Source: Aquipseudomonas alcaligenes MRY13-0052 (lineage in GTDB: Bacteria > Pseudomonadota > Gammaproteobacteria > Pseudomonadales > Pseudomonadaceae). Taken from it: a DNA stretch of 64,000 nucleotides. Positions within the stretch are counted from its first letter, which is position 1. Each line of letters begins with the position of its first letter. Positions 6,918-15,111 of the stretch are shown here, piece after piece. The stretch is from contig BATO01000001.1 of assembly GCA_000474255.1 (NCBI GenBank), forward strand, positions 62,001-126,000, written 5' to 3'. The notes below the pieces were generated by a model, which was not told where the DNA came from, did no database searches, and saw only the letters and a program-made list of their open reading frames with translations. Both the position numbers and the translations under genes were made by a program.

Positions 6918-9587
6918 ATGCGGCACGTGGTCGGCGACATCACCCTCAACGGCCCGAGCGCCGCGTTGGCGGCCCGGCGCAAGGTCGCGCAGGTGCTCGC
7001 CTGCATCGACCCGTCCCCCACCTTCATGGCGCCGCTGGCGAGCACCACCTCCGAACTGGTGCGCCAGTTGGCGGCCACCGTGCCCGCCCTGCACCTGCAG
7101 CTTTGGCTGGACGACAGGACCCAGGAGGTGGGGCTTTGCCTGTCGGCGGACCAGCCGCTGCAGCACAGGCTGTCCAGGGCCTTGCAGGGCGGCGTTCGCC
7201 TGCTCGTCCTGGCGGAGGGGAGCCTCGTCCTGTCCTGCCTGTTGCCGCGCTGGCCCGATACCGAGTTGCAGCAGCGCATGCGCCAGAAGTTCGCCGAGCC
7301 TTCCCGTGACGAACTCTTCGCCCTGATGCAGGCCAAGAATCAGGAGCTGGAACAGGCCTATGTCCTGGCGGAAAGCGCCACCCGGGCCAAGAGCGATTTC
7401 CTCGCCAACATGAGCCACGAGATCCGCACGCCGATGAACGCCATCCTCGGCATGGCACACCTCGCCCTGCAGGGACCTCTCGACCCGCAGCAGTTCGACT
7501 ACCTCAGCAAGATCCAGCGCTCGGCCCAGCACCTGCTGGGGATCATCAACGACATCCTCGACTTCTCGAAGATCGAGGCCGGCAAGCTGGACCTGGAGCG
7601 GATCGAGTTCGACCTCGACCACGTGCTGGAGAACCTCGCCACCCTGGTGGGGGAGAAGGCCGAAGCCAAGGGCATCGAACTGCTGTTCGAAATCGACCAC
7701 CGGCTGGACACGCTGCTGCTCGGCGATCCGCTGCGCCTGGGCCAGATCCTGATCAACTACGCCAACAACGCGGTCAAGTTCACCGAGCAGGGCGAGATTC
7801 TGGTCAAGGTCAGCTGCCTGGAGACCTGGCCGGAGGAGGTCCTGCTGCACGTCTCCGTGCAGGACAGCGGAATCGGCATGAGCCCGGAGCAGCAGCAGCG
7901 GCTGTTCCAGTCCTTCCAGCAGGCCGACACCTCCACTACCCGCAAATACGGCGGCACCGGGCTGGGCCTGGCCATCTCGCGCCGCCTGGCGGAACTGATG
8001 GGGGGCGAGGTGGGCGTGCACAGCGAGCCGGGCCAGGGCAGCACCTTCTGGTTCACCGCGAGGCTGGGCCGGGGGCGGCGCCGCGCCCGCTACCTGCCCA
8101 GCCTGGACCTGCGCGGCCGGCGCATGCTGGTGGTTGACGACAGCCCCAGCGCGCGCAACATCCTCGCCACCCTGCTCGCCAGCATGACCTTTGCCGTGGA
8201 CACGGCCGAATCGGGCCAGCAGGCGTTGCAGATGATCGCCGACGCCGAGCAGGACGGGCGCCCCTACGACGTGGTGCTGCTGGACTGGCACATGCCGGGG
8301 CTCGATGGCATCGAGACCGGGCGCCGGCTGATCGCGCGCGGCATGACCAGCCGGCCCCGTCGCATCATGGTCACCGGCTACGGCCGCGAACAGGTGCTCC
8401 GCGAGGCCGAAGGCGCCGGGTTCGACCGTGTGCTGGTCAAGCCGGTGTGCGCCTCCGTGCTGTTCGACACCCTCATCGGCCTGTTCGGCCAGCAGGTGAC
8501 CTCACTGCCCCCGCGCACCGCCGCCCCGTCCGTGCCCCAGCGTTTCGACGGCGCGAGGATTCTCCTGGCCGAGGACAACGAGCTGAACCAGCAGGTCGCC
8601 AAGGGGCTGCTGCGACTGGTCGGCGCCGAGGTCGTGGTAGCCGAGAACGGAGCCATTGCGGTGGAAATGGCCGCCCAGGTGCCCGTCGACCTGATCCTCA
8701 TGGATATGCAGATGCCGGTGATGGACGGGCTGGTTGCGACCCGTTGCCTGCGCGAGCGTGAGCAGGGCGGGGCGCGCATTCCGATCCTGGCGATGACGGC
8801 CAATGCCATGGCCGGTGACCGCGAGCGCTGCCTGGAGGCCGGCATGGACGACCACATCGCCAAGCCCATCGACCCCGAGAAACTCTATGCCGCCCTGCTG
8901 CGCTGGCTACCCGCCTTCGCCCTCCAGGCCGAGGCGCCGAATGAGCCGCCGCTCCCGGAACCGGCCTCGCCGGAGCATTGGCTGGAACCGCTGCACGCAC
9001 TTGGCCTGAGCGCCGAGGCGGCGCTGCAGCGCCTGATGCACAACTGGCAGTGGTACGAGGACCTGCTGCGCAGCTTCGCCCGCCAGGGCAGCCAGCCCAT
9101 GCAGAACCTGGTCGCCGCCCTGCGGGCTGGCCAGCGGGAGGAGGCGCACCGTCACGCCCACACCCTCAAGGGCATCGCCGCCACCCTGGGGGCCGAATCG
9201 CTGCGGGAACTCTCGGCCCGGCTCGAAGGCGCCCTGGCCGGGCAGGATGACCTCGACGGCTTGCTGGCGCTGGCCGAGGAGGGCGCGCAGTTGCAGCAAC
9301 GTTTGGCCGAGGGCTTGCGAGCGCTCCTGCCGGTGGAGGACGCCGCCCCGTCCGGACAGAAAGCCCCCGACATGCCCGGCCTGCTGGCCCGGCTGATGGC
9401 CCTGCTGGCCGATGACGACGCCGATGCCCTGGCCCTGTTCCAGCAGCATCGGCAGCCGCTGGCCGAGGCGCTGGGCGGCGCTGCGCCGCCGATGGCGGAG
9501 GCCATGACGCAGTTCCGCTTCACCGATGCCCTGGCACATCTACACGAACTCCGGACCGCACGGCCCGATCTGTTCAATATGGAGTGA
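6918..9587 (+). CDS. Hybrid sensor histidine kinase: HisKA-HATPase-REC-REC-HPt
   Basis: An 889-residue soluble hybrid kinase. Order: N-terminal region of about 145 residues, a short coiled coil, HisKA with His167 in [11 protein letters not shown], HATPase_c ([17 protein letters not shown]), receiver 1 (Asp456 in LLDWHMPG), receiver 2 (Asp596 in [11 protein letters not shown]), and an HPt domain with His748 in HAHTLKGIA. No membrane segment is evident. The N-terminal region contains TSELVRQL followed by an RsbT-like pattern, which looks like a degenerate GHKL domain lacking the N-box Asn; this would tie it to the stressosome proteins, but is inference. The ATG directly follows the stop of the RsbT-RsbX gene. 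The likely phosphorelay target is the receiver-HD-GYP protein encoded next. Confidence 0.93.
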   Translation: MRHVVGDITLNGPSAALAARRKVAQVLACIDPSPTFMAPLASTTSELVRQLAATVPALHLQLWLDDRTQEVGLCLSADQPLQHRLSRALQGGVRLLVLAEGSLVLSCLLPRWPDTELQQRMRQKFAEPSRDELFALMQAKNQELEQAYVLAESATRAKSDFLANMSHEIRTPMNAILGMAHLALQGPLDPQQFDYLSKIQRSAQHLLGIINDILDFSKIEAGKLDLERIEFDLDHVLENLATLVGEKAEAKGIELLFEIDHRLDTLLLGDPLRLGQILINYANNAVKFTEQGEILVKVSCLETWPEEVLLHVSVQDSGIGMSPEQQQRLFQSFQQADTSTTRKYGGTGLGLAISRRLAELMGGEVGVHSEPGQGSTFWFTARLGRGRRRARYLPSLDLRGRRMLVVDDSPSARNILATLLASMTFAVDTAESGQQALQMIADAEQDGRPYDVVLLDWHMPGLDGIETGRRLIARGMTSRPRRIMVTGYGREQVLREAEGAGFDRVLVKPVCASVLFDTLIGLFGQQVTSLPPRTAAPSVPQRFDGARILLAEDNELNQQVAKGLLRLVGAEVVVAENGAIAVEMAAQVPVDLILMDMQMPVMDGLVATRCLREREQGGARIPILAMTANAMAGDRERCLEAGMDDHIAKPIDPEKLYAALLRWLPAFALQAEAPNEPPLPEPASPEHWLEPLHALGLSAEAALQRLMHNWQWYEDLLRSFARQGSQPMQNLVAALRAGQREEAHRHAHTLKGIAATLGAESLRELSARLEGALAGQDDLDGLLALAEEGAQLQQRLAEGLRALLPVEDAAPSGQKAPDMPGLLARLMALLADDDADALALFQQHRQPLAEALGGAAPPMAEAMTQFRFTDALAHLHELRTARPDLFNME

Positions 9588-9598
9588 GGTCACCCTCG

Positions 9599-10702
9599 AT
9601 GCTCAACCTGATGGATCCCGACAGCAAACCTACCCTGCTGGTGGTCGACGACACGCCGGAGAATCTCTCGCTGCTCAGCGCGCTGTTGGGGCCCCACTAC
9701 CGGGTCAAGGTCGCCATCAATGGCCAGCGGGCCCTGGACATCCTCGCCTCGGGAACGCGGGTGGATCTCATCCTCCTCGACGTGGTGATGCCCCACATGG
9801 ATGGCTACCAGGTGATGCAGGCGCTGCAGGAGATCCCCCAGGCGCGAGGCGTGCCGGTGATCTTCCTCACCGCCCAGGTGGAGGAGAGCGCCGAGGCCCA
9901 CGGGTTGGCCCTCGGGGCCGTGGACTACATCCACAAGCCCATCACCCCCGCCATCGTCCTCGCCCGGGTGCGCAACCACCTGGAGCTGAAGACCGCGCGG
10001 GACCTGCTCTACAACCAGAACGCCTACCTCGAACAGGAGGTGGAGCGGCGCACCCGGGAGAACGAGCTGATCCAGAACATCACCATCCACTCCCTCGCAT
10101 CCCTCGCCGAAACCCGCGACAACGAGACCGGCAACCACATCCTGCGCACCCAGCACTACGTGAAGCTGCTGGCGGAGGAGTTGTGCGACCACCCGCGCTT
10201 CCAGGACGAACTCACGCCCAAGACCATCGACCTGCTGTTCAAATCCGCCCCCCTGCACGATATCGGCAAGGTCGGCGTGCCGGACCGGATCCTGCTCAAG
10301 CCGGGCAAGCTGGAACCCGAGGAATTCGCCCAGATGAAGAACCACCCGATCCTGGGCAAGGAGGCCATCGTCCACGCGGAGGAGGCCCTGGGGGTGGAAG
10401 TGGAGTTCCTGCGCCTGGCCAAGGAGATCGCCTGCTACCACCATGAGAAATGGGACGGCAGCGGCTACCCGTCCGGGCTGGCCGGTGACGAGATCCCCCT
10501 TTCCGCTCGGCTCATGGCCCTGGCCGACGTATACGACGCGCTCATCAGCAAACGCTGCTACAAGGCCGCCATGCCCCACGACGAAGTGGTGCCGATCATC
10601 CTCGCGGGACGTGGCAACCACTTCGATCCGGACATCACCGACGCCTTCGCCCGCATCCACCCCCGGTTCCAGGACATCGCCCGGCGCTTCCACGACGACT
10701 AG
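9599..10702 (+). CDS. Response regulator with HD-GYP c-di-GMP phosphodiesterase domain
   Basis: A 367-residue two-domain protein. The receiver (about 10-130) has the acidic pair Asp17-Asp18 and phosphoacceptor Asp61 in LILLDVVMP. A coiled linker leads to an HD-GYP domain with HDIGKVGVPDRIL, the HH metal ligands in YHHEKWDGSGYP, and LADVYDAL. HD-GYP enzymes hydrolyse c-di-GMP to pGpG or GMP. I chose ATG 9599 because GAGG sits nine bases upstream; GTG 9584 would overlap the kinase stop and has no good ribosome-binding site. As last gene of the cluster it is the natural output of the hybrid kinase, making c-di-GMP the likely currency of the whole module. Confidence 0.92.
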   Translation: MLNLMDPDSKPTLLVVDDTPENLSLLSALLGPHYRVKVAINGQRALDILASGTRVDLILLDVVMPHMDGYQVMQALQEIPQARGVPVIFLTAQVEESAEAHGLALGAVDYIHKPITPAIVLARVRNHLELKTARDLLYNQNAYLEQEVERRTRENELIQNITIHSLASLAETRDNETGNHILRTQHYVKLLAEELCDHPRFQDELTPKTIDLLFKSAPLHDIGKVGVPDRILLKPGKLEPEEFAQMKNHPILGKEAIVHAEEALGVEVEFLRLAKEIACYHHEKWDGSGYPSGLAGDEIPLSARLMALADVYDALISKRCYKAAMPHDEVVPIILAGRGNHFDPDITDAFARIHPRFQDIARRFHDD

Positions 10703-10870
10703 ACCAGGCGGCTCCGGACTGCTCCCACAGCAGGCGGCGTGCCCGTGGCCCGGGCTTCAGCCGGGGAAAGACCGAGCGGTACGAGCCTTCCCCGTGCGAA
10801 TTCATTCGCGATCAGGCCTGGGGCACGGGCCTTTGCGCTTGAAACCGCTTCCACCAAAAGCGACCTGCCT

Positions 10871-11323
10871 CTAGCCCAGCCGCACCAGGCTCGGCATATC
10901 CTCCAGTGGCACCCAGAGTTCGCCCTGCCAGTTAAGCATCACCACCCGCGTACTCTGCCAGGCCAGCAACACCCGGCGCGGCACTTGGCCGTCATGCTCA
11001 TGGGCATCGCGCAGGGTGGGGATCACCTCGTGATTGAGCCAGCGCTCCAGCTGCGGATTCTCCGGGTGGCCGAAGCGCACCAGCGCCTTGTACAGGCCGG
11101 CCTCGCTGATCACACCCACCGGTTGCTCCAGGCCGCTGGCGCAGGCGAGGAACACTCGCCGTGCATGGTCGCTGCCAAGGCGACGGTGCAGGATCTGCGG
11201 ATGCTGTATGCCCAGGAGGCGGGCGAAATCCTCTGCGACGAACCAGGGCTGGTTGTCCAGCATCAGCGCGCGCAGCGGGCGGTTGTGGCGGTAGAAGGTG
11301 AGGGGGATAAATGCACCGTGCAT
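10871..11323 (-). CDS. Bro-N domain protein (phage antirepressor-like)
   Basis: A 150-residue protein whose first about 100 residues match the BRO family N-terminal domain, a DNA-binding fold common in phage and baculovirus antirepressors: PLRALMLDNQPWFVAEDFA, then LLGIQ and WLNHEVIPTLR. The C-terminal 40 residues (QSTRVVMLNWQGELWVPLED) resemble the tail of similar chromosomal Pseudomonas proteins rather than a phage KilA-C or ANT domain. The start is ATG 11323, preceded by GGAGATGGAG; the frame runs further upstream through structured repeats and is not coding there. It is flanked by no other phage genes, so it is an isolated, presumably domesticated, regulator. The target is unknown. Confidence 0.75.
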   Translation of the reverse strand: MHGAFIPLTFYRHNRPLRALMLDNQPWFVAEDFARLLGIQHPQILHRRLGSDHARRVFLACASGLEQPVGVISEAGLYKALVRFGHPENPQLERWLNHEVIPTLRDAHEHDGQVPRRVLLAWQSTRVVMLNWQGELWVPLEDMPSLVRLG

Positions 11324-11380
11324 GGTGAAGCTCCATCTCCGGGTACAGGAGCCGCCACTCTGTTTCGTCAAGGTAAGGGT

Positions 11381-11454
11381 GGCGGACCACGCGGGGTTGA
11401 CGAACCGGTGAGATGTAGACCGGCAGACCTGAGGGTCTCCCCGCGCAGTCCGCC
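11381..11454 (-). ncRNA. Structured 74-nt element, copy A
   Basis: Read on the minus strand this folds into a long closing helix (GGCGGAC with GTCCGCC, a 2x2 internal loop, then CGCGGGG with CCCCGCG) enclosing two hairpins: AGACC-CUCA-GGUCU and CCGGU/ACCGG around a 9-nt loop. It is 55/74 identical, without gaps, to copy B at 11662-11735. Two helix pairs differ by compensatory changes between the copies. The element ends 58 nt upstream of the bro-N start and is most likely part of its leader or a separate small RNA; the direction is inferred from the UUCG tetraloop seen on this strand in copy B. Confidence 0.6.
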
Positions 11455-11661
11455 ATTGAGCGATGTGGAGGTTTGCAGGCACAAAAGGCATACGCCGCCT
11501 TCCACATGTGCCAGTGGGCACGATGCGCCATCTCTTCGGGCCGTCAACGCCCGGTCGCGGGATTGACCGCGACCGCCGGAGGATAGGGAGGGGGCCACTC
11601 GAACAATCGGACTGCTGGGGAGATCGTCCCGTTTGCATGTCAGAAGATGGCGATGAAAGGA

Positions 11662-11735
11662 GGCGGAGCGCGTGAGGTTAGCGAACCGGCAAGACGGGAA
11701 CCGGCAGACCCGAAGGTCTCCTCACGCGACCCGCC
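11662..11735 (-). ncRNA. Structured 74-nt element, copy B
   Basis: Second copy of the element. On the minus strand the closing helix is GGCGG/CCGCC, a 2x2 internal loop and a 9-bp perfect CGCGTGAGG/CCTCACGCG helix, enclosing the hairpin AGACC-UUCG-GGUCU, whose C(UUCG)G loop is the classic extra-stable tetraloop, and a CCGG/CCGG hairpin. Relative to copy A the helix pairs at element positions 12-63 (C-G to U-A) and 14-61 (G-C to A-U) change on both sides. The conserved segment UGCCGGU and the CCGGUUCG box are unpaired or alternatively paired and may be a recognition sequence. Confidence 0.6.
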
Positions 11736-11876
11736 ATAACGCCAGGCAAATCGACAAGGACAGCACCCTAGGCAGACGACCTTCGAACTGCAATGGGCCT
11801 GGGCTCGGCAGCTTCCTCTTGCCCTATCGGCCTCCGCCCCCAATGCTGTCCGCCCCGCAACCGGCAGGACGCCGTG

Positions 11877-12554
11877 ATGACTGAATCCCCCTGGCAAGGC
11901 GCACTCTGGCTGGCCCGCGATTTCTGCCTGATCGACGGCGCCAGCGGTGACGCCCGGCCCCACGCCCACTACGCCCACCAGGTGCTGCTGGCGCGCCAGT
12001 TGCCCCTGCAACTGCTGGTGGAAGGCGAGCCGGTGAGCGGCCAGGCGGTGCTGGTGGAATCCATGCGCGAGCACGCGCTGAGCCTGCCCGGGCAGGCGTT
12101 GGTGGCCATCTATGCCGAACCCCTGGCGTTCGCTCCGCAGGCCTTGCTGGCGTTGTTGGGCGACGCCTGTACGGATCTGCACGCCCTGGCCGAACGCCTG
12201 CTGGCCGCCCCGCGCCCGGCACTGGACGCCCGCCTGCAACGGGCACTGGACGAGGTGGACGAACTGCTGGCCGACAAGGTCAGCGCCCAGGCCCTGGCCA
12301 GCCGCGCCTGCCTCTCCCTCAGCCAGCTGGAGCGCCTGTTCGGCGAACAGGTCGGCCTCTCCGTCCGCCGCCTGGTGCTCTGGCGCCGGCTGCGCCTGGC
12401 CCTACGCCTGGCCCTCGAAGGCCAACCCCTCACCCAGGCCGCCCACGGCGCCGGCTTCGCCGACGCCGCGCACTTCTCCCGCACCATGCGCACCACCTTC
12501 GGCATCCGCGCCGACCTCAACCTCGGCAACCTGCAACTGCGCCTGATCGGCTGA
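11877..12554 (+). CDS. AraC-family transcriptional regulator
   Basis: A 225-residue regulator with a C-terminal AraC/XylS DNA-binding domain: the first helix-turn-helix around VSAQALASRACLSLSQLERLF and the second around LTQAAHGAGFADAAHFSRTMR, followed by the FGIRAD recognition of the family. The N-terminal about 120 residues form a short cupin-like sensor region beginning with HAHYAHQVLLA. The start ATG 11877 was taken over longer in-frame options because the protein homology begins there. It is monocistronic, with the Bro-N region upstream and repeats downstream. No effector or target can be read from the sequence. Confidence 0.85.
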   Translation: MTESPWQGALWLARDFCLIDGASGDARPHAHYAHQVLLARQLPLQLLVEGEPVSGQAVLVESMREHALSLPGQALVAIYAEPLAFAPQALLALLGDACTDLHALAERLLAAPRPALDARLQRALDEVDELLADKVSAQALASRACLSLSQLERLFGEQVGLSVRRLVLWRRLRLALRLALEGQPLTQAAHGAGFADAAHFSRTMRTTFGIRADLNLGNLQLRLIG

Positions 12555-12579
12555 GCGGAAGCACCTGGGGCTGCCAGTG

Positions 12580-12612
12580 ATGGGTTTCGCTGCGCTCTAC
12601 GCCATCCTACGG
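12580..12612 (+). repeat. Dispersed intergenic repeat, family 1
   Basis: The sequence ATGGGTTTCGCTGCGCTCTA continues as CGCCATCCTACGG. The same element occurs inverted at 18499-18529 and 24678-24708 and in this orientation at 56876-56908. It always lies outside genes. Next to it, around 12655-12830, are other short palindromic pieces (GTAGGGTGGCCCACCCTAC, GTCGGGTGCAACCCGAC) of the same general kind. Confidence 0.8.
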
Positions 12613-12815
12613 GCCGTGCTTGCGAGGTTTCGTTTCACGGCCTCAACGGGAAACGCGGTGCCCGTAGGGTGGCCCACCCTACGACGGAGTTCGCCTCGGC
12701 AGGTCGCACCTGTAGGGGCGAATTCATCCGCCCGCTTTTCGGGACGTCGGGACAGACACGTAGGTCGGGTGCAACCCGACGTCTGTGGCGCATGGTTTCG
12801 CGGGTTTCACCCGCC

Positions 12816-13463
12816 CTACGGCGTTTCCGCGTTGTCTGTCATGGGTTGTCTACAGGCGGCCTCCAGGCCGGTTGCGCGGATACGTTCTTCCGAGGCCGCC
12901 GAACCGGGGGCGAAGCGCCTGGGGGCTCGGACCATCACCACCAGCGCCGCCAGGTCGTGGCACTCCAGTTCGTGGAGTGGGCGGTTGAAGTAGTGCAGCG
13001 CGGCTGCCTCCATTCCGGCGCCTGCAGGAGAGAACGCTTTGGCACTCCACAGGGATGTGATGGATTCACGGTCGTAGCTGATATTCAGCGACAACTGCCA
13101 CGCCAAATCGCCGAGGTGCCGTTGCAGCGTGGAGCGAGGGCGCTCTCCCTCCATGGATATCAAGCGTGCGAGGTAGCCCGTCAGCCGTACATCCGGCTCA
13201 TTCATCCAGCTCGGCAGGCTGGGAAGCCGCATATAGCCCTGGGCATCTGCCCAGACGATATCCCTCAACATTCGCAGGTGCGGCGCTGGCCCCTGATAAG
13301 GAGCCATTGCCGCATCCAGCCCGGGCTTGGCGGGCAGGAAGCGGGTGGCCACGAAGTACAGGTAGGCGACCACCGGGATGAGTAGCAGTACGAGCAGCAA
13401 CCGGAGGAGCCAGCGCAGGAGAGCCCTGGCAATTGAGAGGGGCGTATAGGTCCGTGCGTTCAT
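12816..13463 (-). CDS. Membrane-anchored GT51 (transglycosylase)-like protein
   Basis: A 215-residue protein with one N-terminal membrane segment (about residues 14-40, rich in Leu/Val) and a periplasmic domain. The segment AGAGMEAAALHYFNRPLHEL followed by DLAALVVMVRAPRRFAPG resembles the late part of the GT51 peptidoglycan glycosyltransferase domain, where GxxGIxxAAxxYFGK and LAxxPxxYxP are conserved. The early catalytic EDxxFxxHxG motif is not present, so it is either a degenerate GT51 or a related non-enzymatic protein. Start at ATG 13463 is directly followed by a basic stretch and the membrane helix. It may act in cell-wall metabolism, but this is inference. Confidence 0.6.
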   Translation of the reverse strand: MNARTYTPLSIARALLRWLLRLLLVLLLIPVVAYLYFVATRFLPAKPGLDAAMAPYQGPAPHLRMLRDIVWADAQGYMRLPSLPSWMNEPDVRLTGYLARLISMEGERPRSTLQRHLGDLAWQLSLNISYDRESITSLWSAKAFSPAGAGMEAAALHYFNRPLHELECHDLAALVVMVRAPRRFAPGSAASEERIRATGLEAACRQPMTDNAETP

Positions 13464-13526
13464 CGTTCATCCCTGCGTGCGGATGCGCATCCTATCGCAG
13501 GTTGCATCGCTGCTCTCGCGGTCGCC

Positions 13527-14411
13527 CTACGAACGCATCAACCCCTGCGGAATCTCCGGAGCGGGGTGTTCGCCCGTGCTTTCACGGAAGGGCTCGGCCA
13601 GTTGCGCGAGGTAGGCGTCGGGGTAGTCGGGGCGGCTGCCGATGCCGAGGTCGTCGCCGTGCATGCGGTAGTCGCTGTGGAAGGCGGTGCCCAGCAGGCG
13701 GTCCCAGAAGCTGAAGAACAGGGCGAAGTTCACGTCGCCCGCGCGGCCGTATTTCATGTGGTGGAAGCGGTGCACCGGCGCCCAGGCGAACAGGTGGCGC
13801 AGGGCGCCGATGCGCATGTCGACGTTGCTGTGCTGGAGCAGCAGTTGCAGGGTGATGGCCAGCGCGAGGAGGGCGGCGACCTGTTCCGGCATGCCCAGCA
13901 GCAACAGCGGCAAGGTGCCGGCCAGAGCCTCGCAGCCCAGGTGCAGCGGGTGCTTCATCAGCCCGTTGAAACCGTACATGCGCTTCACGCTGTGGTGCAC
14001 CGCGTGCAGGCGCCAGAGGAAGCCGATGCGGTGGCTGGCGTAGTGCATCAGGGTGATGCCCAGGTCGGCGGCGAGGATGGCGACCAGCAGTTGCAGCGCC
14101 AGGGGCCAGTGGTGGGGCCAGAGCCCGATGTCGGGCAGCAGCGCCGCACTCAACGGGATGACCAGGATGCCCAGGCAGTTGAGCCCTTCATTGACCAGCG
14201 CGTGCAGCGAGTCGCGCAGGCGGTCGCCGTGGTTGCGGTTCCAGGCCCGTTCATAGGGCAGCCAGGCTTCGGCGAGAAAGCAGGCGGTGATGGCCGGGAG
14301 CAGCACCAGCAGCAACCAGGGCAAGGGCAGGTGCTCGGTCATCCACAGGGCCAGGGCGAGAAAGCCGAGGAGAAAGACCGGGGCATAGAGGCAGGCGAAC
14401 AGACGGCGCAT
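13527..14411 (-). CDS. Sterol desaturase / fatty-acid hydroxylase family membrane protein
   Basis: A 294-residue integral membrane di-iron oxygenase. Four to five hydrophobic segments surround the three histidine clusters of the family: HYASH, HAVHH and HRFHH, with the spacing expected for metal ligation, and the terminal WDRLLGTAFH motif. Members hydroxylate or desaturate sterols, alkyl chains or lipid headgroups; the substrate here is unknown. The gene is monocistronic on the minus strand, downstream of the yebG terminator, and starts at ATG 14411. Confidence 0.85.
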   Translation of the reverse strand: MRRLFACLYAPVFLLGFLALALWMTEHLPLPWLLLVLLPAITACFLAEAWLPYERAWNRNHGDRLRDSLHALVNEGLNCLGILVIPLSAALLPDIGLWPHHWPLALQLLVAILAADLGITLMHYASHRIGFLWRLHAVHHSVKRMYGFNGLMKHPLHLGCEALAGTLPLLLLGMPEQVAALLALAITLQLLLQHSNVDMRIGALRHLFAWAPVHRFHHMKYGRAGDVNFALFFSFWDRLLGTAFHSDYRMHGDDLGIGSRPDYPDAYLAQLAEPFRESTGEHPAPEIPQGLMRS

Positions 14412-14514
14412 GGCGAAGCTCCTTCACAAGGGGCTTGCAGCATGCGATCGGGCGGTGGCCAGGGGCTTGAACAAACGGCGCAAGGTGTCGGCGCGGGCTT
14501 TTGCCCGGCATAAA

Positions 14515-14540
14515 AAAAGCCCGCTGGGGCAGCGGGCTCG
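14515..14540 (-). terminator. Intrinsic terminator of yebG
   Basis: On the minus strand, AGCCCGCTGCCCCAGCGGGCT forms a strong GC stem followed directly by TTTTTTTA. It lies about 40 nt downstream of the yebG stop, which fits termination of that transcript before the hydroxylase gene. Confidence 0.85.
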
Positions 14541-14578
14541 GTGCAGGACGGGCATGCCTGCAATGAGGGGTGTTCGGG

Positions 14579-14842
14579 TCACTCGTCGGCGGGAGGGGCA
14601 TCCAGTTCGGCGAGGGCATCGGGTTGGTTCTTGAAGGCGCGGGCGAAGATGTCGCGGTTGCGGGCCATGTAGATGCCCAGCTCTTCGACCTGCTGCTCGC
14701 TCAGCGAGGGCACGGCCTTGTTCAGAACGGTGGCCAGGGATTCGGCCAGTTCGAGCATCTTGTCGTAACGGTCGGCTTCGGCTTTATCCATGAACAAGCG
14801 CTCCGGGTCGCGGCTGCTGCGGTACACCACTTCGACGGCCAT
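14579..14842 (-). CDS. yebG: YebG family SOS-response protein
   Basis: An 87-residue small acidic protein of the YebG family (start AVEVVYRSSRDPERLFMDKAE with the conserved YDKMLELAE). YebG is a DNA-damage-inducible protein; in E. coli it is LexA-regulated and its biochemical role is not settled. A consensus LexA box lies 36 nt upstream of the ATG and an intrinsic terminator follows, so this is a single-gene SOS transcript. In P. aeruginosa the counterpart (PA3413) is near the ldh-pdh genes, as here. Confidence 0.9.
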   Translation of the reverse strand: MAVEVVYRSSRDPERLFMDKAEADRYDKMLELAESLATVLNKAVPSLSEQQVEELGIYMARNRDIFARAFKNQPDALAELDAPPADE

Positions 14843-14877
14843 TCATCACCTCTCACCTTTGAAATCGGTCTGTAAGA

Positions 14878-14897
14878 TACTGGATGTGCGTACAGTA
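14878..14897 (-). promoter_or_regulatory. LexA (SOS) box upstream of yebG
   Basis: The 20-mer TACTGGATGTGCGTACAGTA is a dyad with CTG-N10-CAG and the flanking TA pairs of the gammaproteobacterial LexA consensus. It is positioned 36 nt before the yebG start on the minus strand. Confidence 0.88.
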
Positions 14898-15111
14898 TAT
14901 GGGTCGGATTTCTCCGTCAACAGCTCTCATTCATAGGCCATGCCAGCGCCGCTGTCCTGCTCCTCGTCGCCCCCTGCGACAACCTGTCCCGTGGCGTTAG
15001 GCCGCACCCGCGCATCTCATGGGGCCGGGACCGCTGGCCTCCATCCTGCAAGGTCTGATCGTCATCCCGGTGATTCACCATCGCCACCAAGACGTACCGA
15101 GGAGCTGGATC

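Larger units (their letters stand above)
11324..11876. other. 553-bp non-coding stretch between bro-N and the AraC-type gene
   Basis: This divergent intergenic region holds two 74-nt imperfect copies of a structured element (listed separately). Between them, around 11540-11575, there is a GC-rich CCGTCAACGCCCGG segment, and the inter-repeat stretch 11480-11520 has mixed composition. Open frames crossing the region contain no recognisable protein and change frame between the two repeat copies, so I treat it as non-coding. It must also contain the promoters for the minus-strand bro-N gene and the plus-strand regulator, but I see no convincing -35/-10 pair. Confidence 0.6.

Noticed and set aside
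12577-13385. Plus-strand frames of 138 and 238 codons across the repeats after the AraC gene
   Set aside because: They cross palindromic repeats and lie antisense to the GT51-like gene; no protein-like motif is visible.
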